A stretch of DNA of 7,609 nt from Balneolia bacterium (GTDB taxonomy: Bacteria > Bacteroidota > Rhodothermia > Balneolales > Cyclonatronaceae). The notes below the pieces were generated by a model that was given only the letters and a program-made list of their open reading frames with translations, had not been told where the DNA came from and searched no databases. Numbering within the stretch: position 1 is the stretch's first letter; each line of letters begins with the position of its first letter. The translations under genes and the position numbers were made by a program. The stretch covers positions 1 to 7,609 of the forward strand of contig PXDL01000438.1 of NCBI GenBank assembly GCA_003566395.1, given 5' to 3'. Positions 6,401-7,609 of the stretch are shown here, piece by piece.

Positions 6401-7609
6401 TTCGTTTTTATGCTCTGCGAGCCGGGTTTCAAGATCACAGAGTTTTGGCAAGATCATTTCTGAGGTTTGCATGGTCAGCATAACCTGGAATAATGGTGAG
6501 AATCCCATATTCCTTTCCGGCTGAATTTCCTCAACCAGCTGCTCAAAAGAGATGTCTTGATGGTCGTATGCCCGGAGGGCAGTAGTTCGAACCTGCTTCA
6601 AAAGATCATCAAAGGTTTGATTGTCTTCTATCTCCAATTTCATCACCATGGTATTCACAAAAAATCCGATCAGGGATTCAAACTCAGATTTTTTCCGATT
6701 TGCAACCGGTGATCCGATAGGAATTATGCTTTGATTGGTATATCGATTTAAAATCACACCAAAAACAGACAGTAAGACCATGTACGGCGTTGTATTCGAC
6801 AATCGGGCGATATTTTTCAGGCGTTGATGGAGCCCGGAGTCGATGGAAAACGAGTGGGTTTTACCTTTGTACGTCTTGATGGCCGGTCGCGCACGGTCTG
6901 TCGGGATTTCAAGCAGCGATGGAATGCCGGATAGCTGGGACTTCCAGTATTTTAGCTGTCGGTCAAGCTCGCCATTTTCAATGAGTTGATGCTGCCATTC
7001 GGCATAGTCACGATATCCTGCATGAAGCGGGACTACTTTGGTTTCAGATAGAAGGTGCGTGTACTCGCTCCCGTTTAGTATATCATCCTGTGAGTCTATC
7101 GATGAAAATGCAGCGTAAAATTCCTCCAGCTCTTTTCCAATCAGACCAATCGACCACCCATCGGATACAATATGATGCATGTTTATGAGCAGCAGGTGGG
7201 AATTCTCATCTGTTTTGACCAAAGCAGACCTGAAAAGCGGACCTTTTTCGAGATCGAATGAAGCTTTGCTGAAATCATTCAGCCATCGGTTAGCCTCTTT
7301 AGTCCGCTGATCAGCAGCCAGGAGGGTGAGGTCGATGAATGATGTTGGCGGCACTGAGTCTGAAATTGTACAATAAGGCAGGCCGCCTGATGCCCCGAAT
7401 CTGCTTCGAAGAACCTCATGGCGTTGCGCTATTGTAGCTATCGATTTGAATAAAGCGGATACATCGAGCTTGCCAAACAGCCACATTGCAACCGGCATAT
7501 TGTATGTATTGCCGGCGCCTTCAAGCTGATCAAAAAACCAAAGCCGTTGCTGCGCGAGAGAAAGGGGATTTTGATCAGGGCTTATTGAGTCTGAGAAACT
7601 ATGTTTTTC
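3476..7609 (-). CDS. Nonribosomal peptide synthetase, C-terminal part (C-A-PCP-TE termination module), 5' end outside window
   Basis: Final module of an NRPS: it condenses the upstream peptidyl chain with one last amino acid and releases the product. The 1377 visible residues hold four domains in order. C domain, about 1-460: C1 motif SLAQQRLWF near residues 17-25, active-site HHIVSDG at 145-151 (bases 7177-7157), and GFFVNTMV and SPLFQVM further on. A domain, about 490-1000: KAGCAYIPLDP, TSGSTGRPKG (about 656-665), YGPTETT, YRTGDLAR, RGYRIELGEIE and NGKLDR with its Lys at 990, all intact. PCP, about 1017-1085: FFEIGGHSL with the phosphopantetheine Ser1048 (bases 4468-4466). Type I TE, about 1097-1372: GHSFGG with Ser1179 (bases 4075-4073), probable Asp1206 in ILDTAAP and His1352 in GDHLTML. 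No epimerase or methyltransferase lies between PCP and TE. The frame runs open to the window edge, and the C1 motif precedes the Met at 7498, so that Met is internal. The stop (TGA, 3478-3476) overlaps the next gene's ATG. The A-domain pocket code read by alignment to GrsA is D-I-I-Q-V-G-M-V-F-K. Confidence 0.97.
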   Translation of the reverse strand, partial: EKHSFSDSISPDQNPLSLAQQRLWFFDQLEGAGNTYNMPVAMWLFGKLDVSALFKSIATIAQRHEVLRSRFGASGGLPYCTISDSVPPTSFIDLTLLAADQRTKEANRWLNDFSKASFDLEKGPLFRSALVKTDENSHLLLINMHHIVSDGWSIGLIGKELEEFYAAFSSIDSQDDILNGSEYTHLLSETKVVPLHAGYRDYAEWQHQLIENGELDRQLKYWKSQLSGIPSLLEIPTDRARPAIKTYKGKTHSFSIDSGLHQRLKNIARLSNTTPYMVLLSVFGVILNRYTNQSIIPIGSPVANRKKSEFESLIGFFVNTMVMKLEIEDNQTFDDLLKQVRTTALRAYDHQDISFEQLVEEIQPERNMGFSPLFQVMLTMQTSEMILPKLCDLETRLAEHKNEISKYDLTLLFAEESDSLTCFVEYSTDIFAEWRIKQLGEHFLTVLDQICSDPAIPVNQIDLLSEQTTQRITKDWNRTEVKHDYDTSIIELIRVQSELHARKIALKSGNTEVTYQQLEQRSNQLAHYILSTGITPGSLVAVALERSADMVIALLAILKAGCAYIPLDPAYPANRIEMIFEDADVKGLITNRSLQKSIPFCETVILIDTLMDPLKGFHDGIDLQGDRAISIHDESFTQQAPEISIDPDGLAYLIFTSGSTGRPKGVMITHKSLLNFILSTQKVPGMSASDQILAVTTIAFDIAVIEIWIPLITGASIYIASENDVKDGQALLEIMNSHPISFMQATPATWTLLIQSGWKSSPNLVCVSGGEAMSKQLTTELKSRCRELWNMYGPTETTVFSSSYHVKNIDPEANTIIPIGLPIDNTSIYILDDLLRPVPIGIPGELYIGGDGVAAGYLNRPDLTSERFIQDPFSKGSKMYRTGDLARYRLDGVIEFMGRADQQVKLRGYRIELGEIEFHLQKHPEIKQCAVVLIGSGELARLVSFYIPVDSSGIIPGSIFSEHLRKALPDYMVPSHCVPVKEFPLTPNGKLDRNKLSQTEITVEAGSDTHRVQARDLNEYKLVKIWQEVLDLKSVSVLDNFFEIGGHSLIAVRLMSRITSEFDQHLPLATIFQHPTIAELAESLSKSNRNDKWGALVPMQKGKNGSPTLFCLPGAGGNILYMQSLTRQLNADFPIFGLQPPGLDGETKVCESVESLARYYIEAIKKTSPDGPYQILGHSFGGTVAFEIARQLKQAGDTVEKVIILDTAAPQWVEPSGLDWSNAQWLTQVANIASHQYGITLQLSLKDFEQCESDEDQLELLLDELIDKGVFPTGAQINQLSGFMNVYRSNLQMKYQPVDKTIDLDVVIIRSSELQPDQLTDEKALLVRKEPDLGWGRWLNEKPQVIETPGDHLTMLNPPHVQQLARQLNRILEEPSS
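3488..3494 (-). promoter_or_regulatory. Shine-Dalgarno site for the type II thioesterase, inside the NRPS 3' end
   Basis: On the minus strand the sequence is GGAGGAG, followed by an 8-nt spacer and the ATG at 3479. It lies within the codons for the last NRPS residues (Glu-Glu-Pro-Ser-Ser). It is the strongest ribosome binding site in the window. It fixes the thioesterase start and, with the ATGA overlap, suggests re-initiation by ribosomes that finish the NRPS. Confidence 0.75.

Noticed and set aside
5000..6524. Short plus-strand open frames (5000-5290, 5756-5938, 6300-6524) opposite the NRPS
   Set aside because: Each overlaps intact C- or A-domain coding sequence, and none shows a domain or a good ribosome binding site.
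7496..7498. ATG at 7498 as the start of the NRPS gene
   Set aside because: The C1 condensation motif is encoded upstream of it in the same open frame, so this Met is internal.

Overview
The window is the downstream end of a nonribosomal peptide synthetase (NRPS) gene cluster. All five genes lie on the minus strand and read from position 7609 down to position 12. I see no RNA genes, mobile elements or CRISPR arrays. The organism is uncertain. Moderate to low GC, AT-richer sequence toward the PPTase end, little Shine-Dalgarno signal at two of four visible starts, and a lipoprotein with an Asn-rich tail after its lipobox all fit a Bacteroidota/Balneolota-like bacterium. No marker gene is present to prove this.

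Layout in transcription order. (1) 7609-3476: the C-terminal 1377 residues of an NRPS, with one complete termination module: condensation (C), adenylation (A), peptidyl carrier protein (PCP) and thioesterase (TE). The reading frame is open to the window edge and holds the C1 motif of the condensation domain upstream of the first internal Met, so the gene starts outside the window. (2) 3479-2721: a stand-alone type II thioesterase. Its ATG overlaps the NRPS stop (ATGA), and a strong GGAGGAG Shine-Dalgarno is embedded in the last NRPS codons. (3) 2713-2216: a small membrane protein resembling DUF697, 7 nt downstream. (4) 2169-814: a predicted lipoprotein with a DUF4350/GATase-like domain. (5) 713-12: a Sfp-type phosphopantetheinyl transferase, after a 100-nt gap that contains a hairpin.

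How they fit together: the PPTase would load phosphopantetheine on the PCP serine. The A domain activates the last amino acid, with a pocket code weakly suggesting glycine or another small residue. The C domain joins it to the upstream chain, the integral TE releases the product, and the type II TE clears misprimed or stalled carriers. The DUF697-like membrane protein and the DUF4350-like lipoprotein are not standard NRPS parts. They sit inside the probable operon between the editing thioesterase and the PPTase and are the most interesting content. An envelope role such as export, tethering or self-protection is possible but is inference only.
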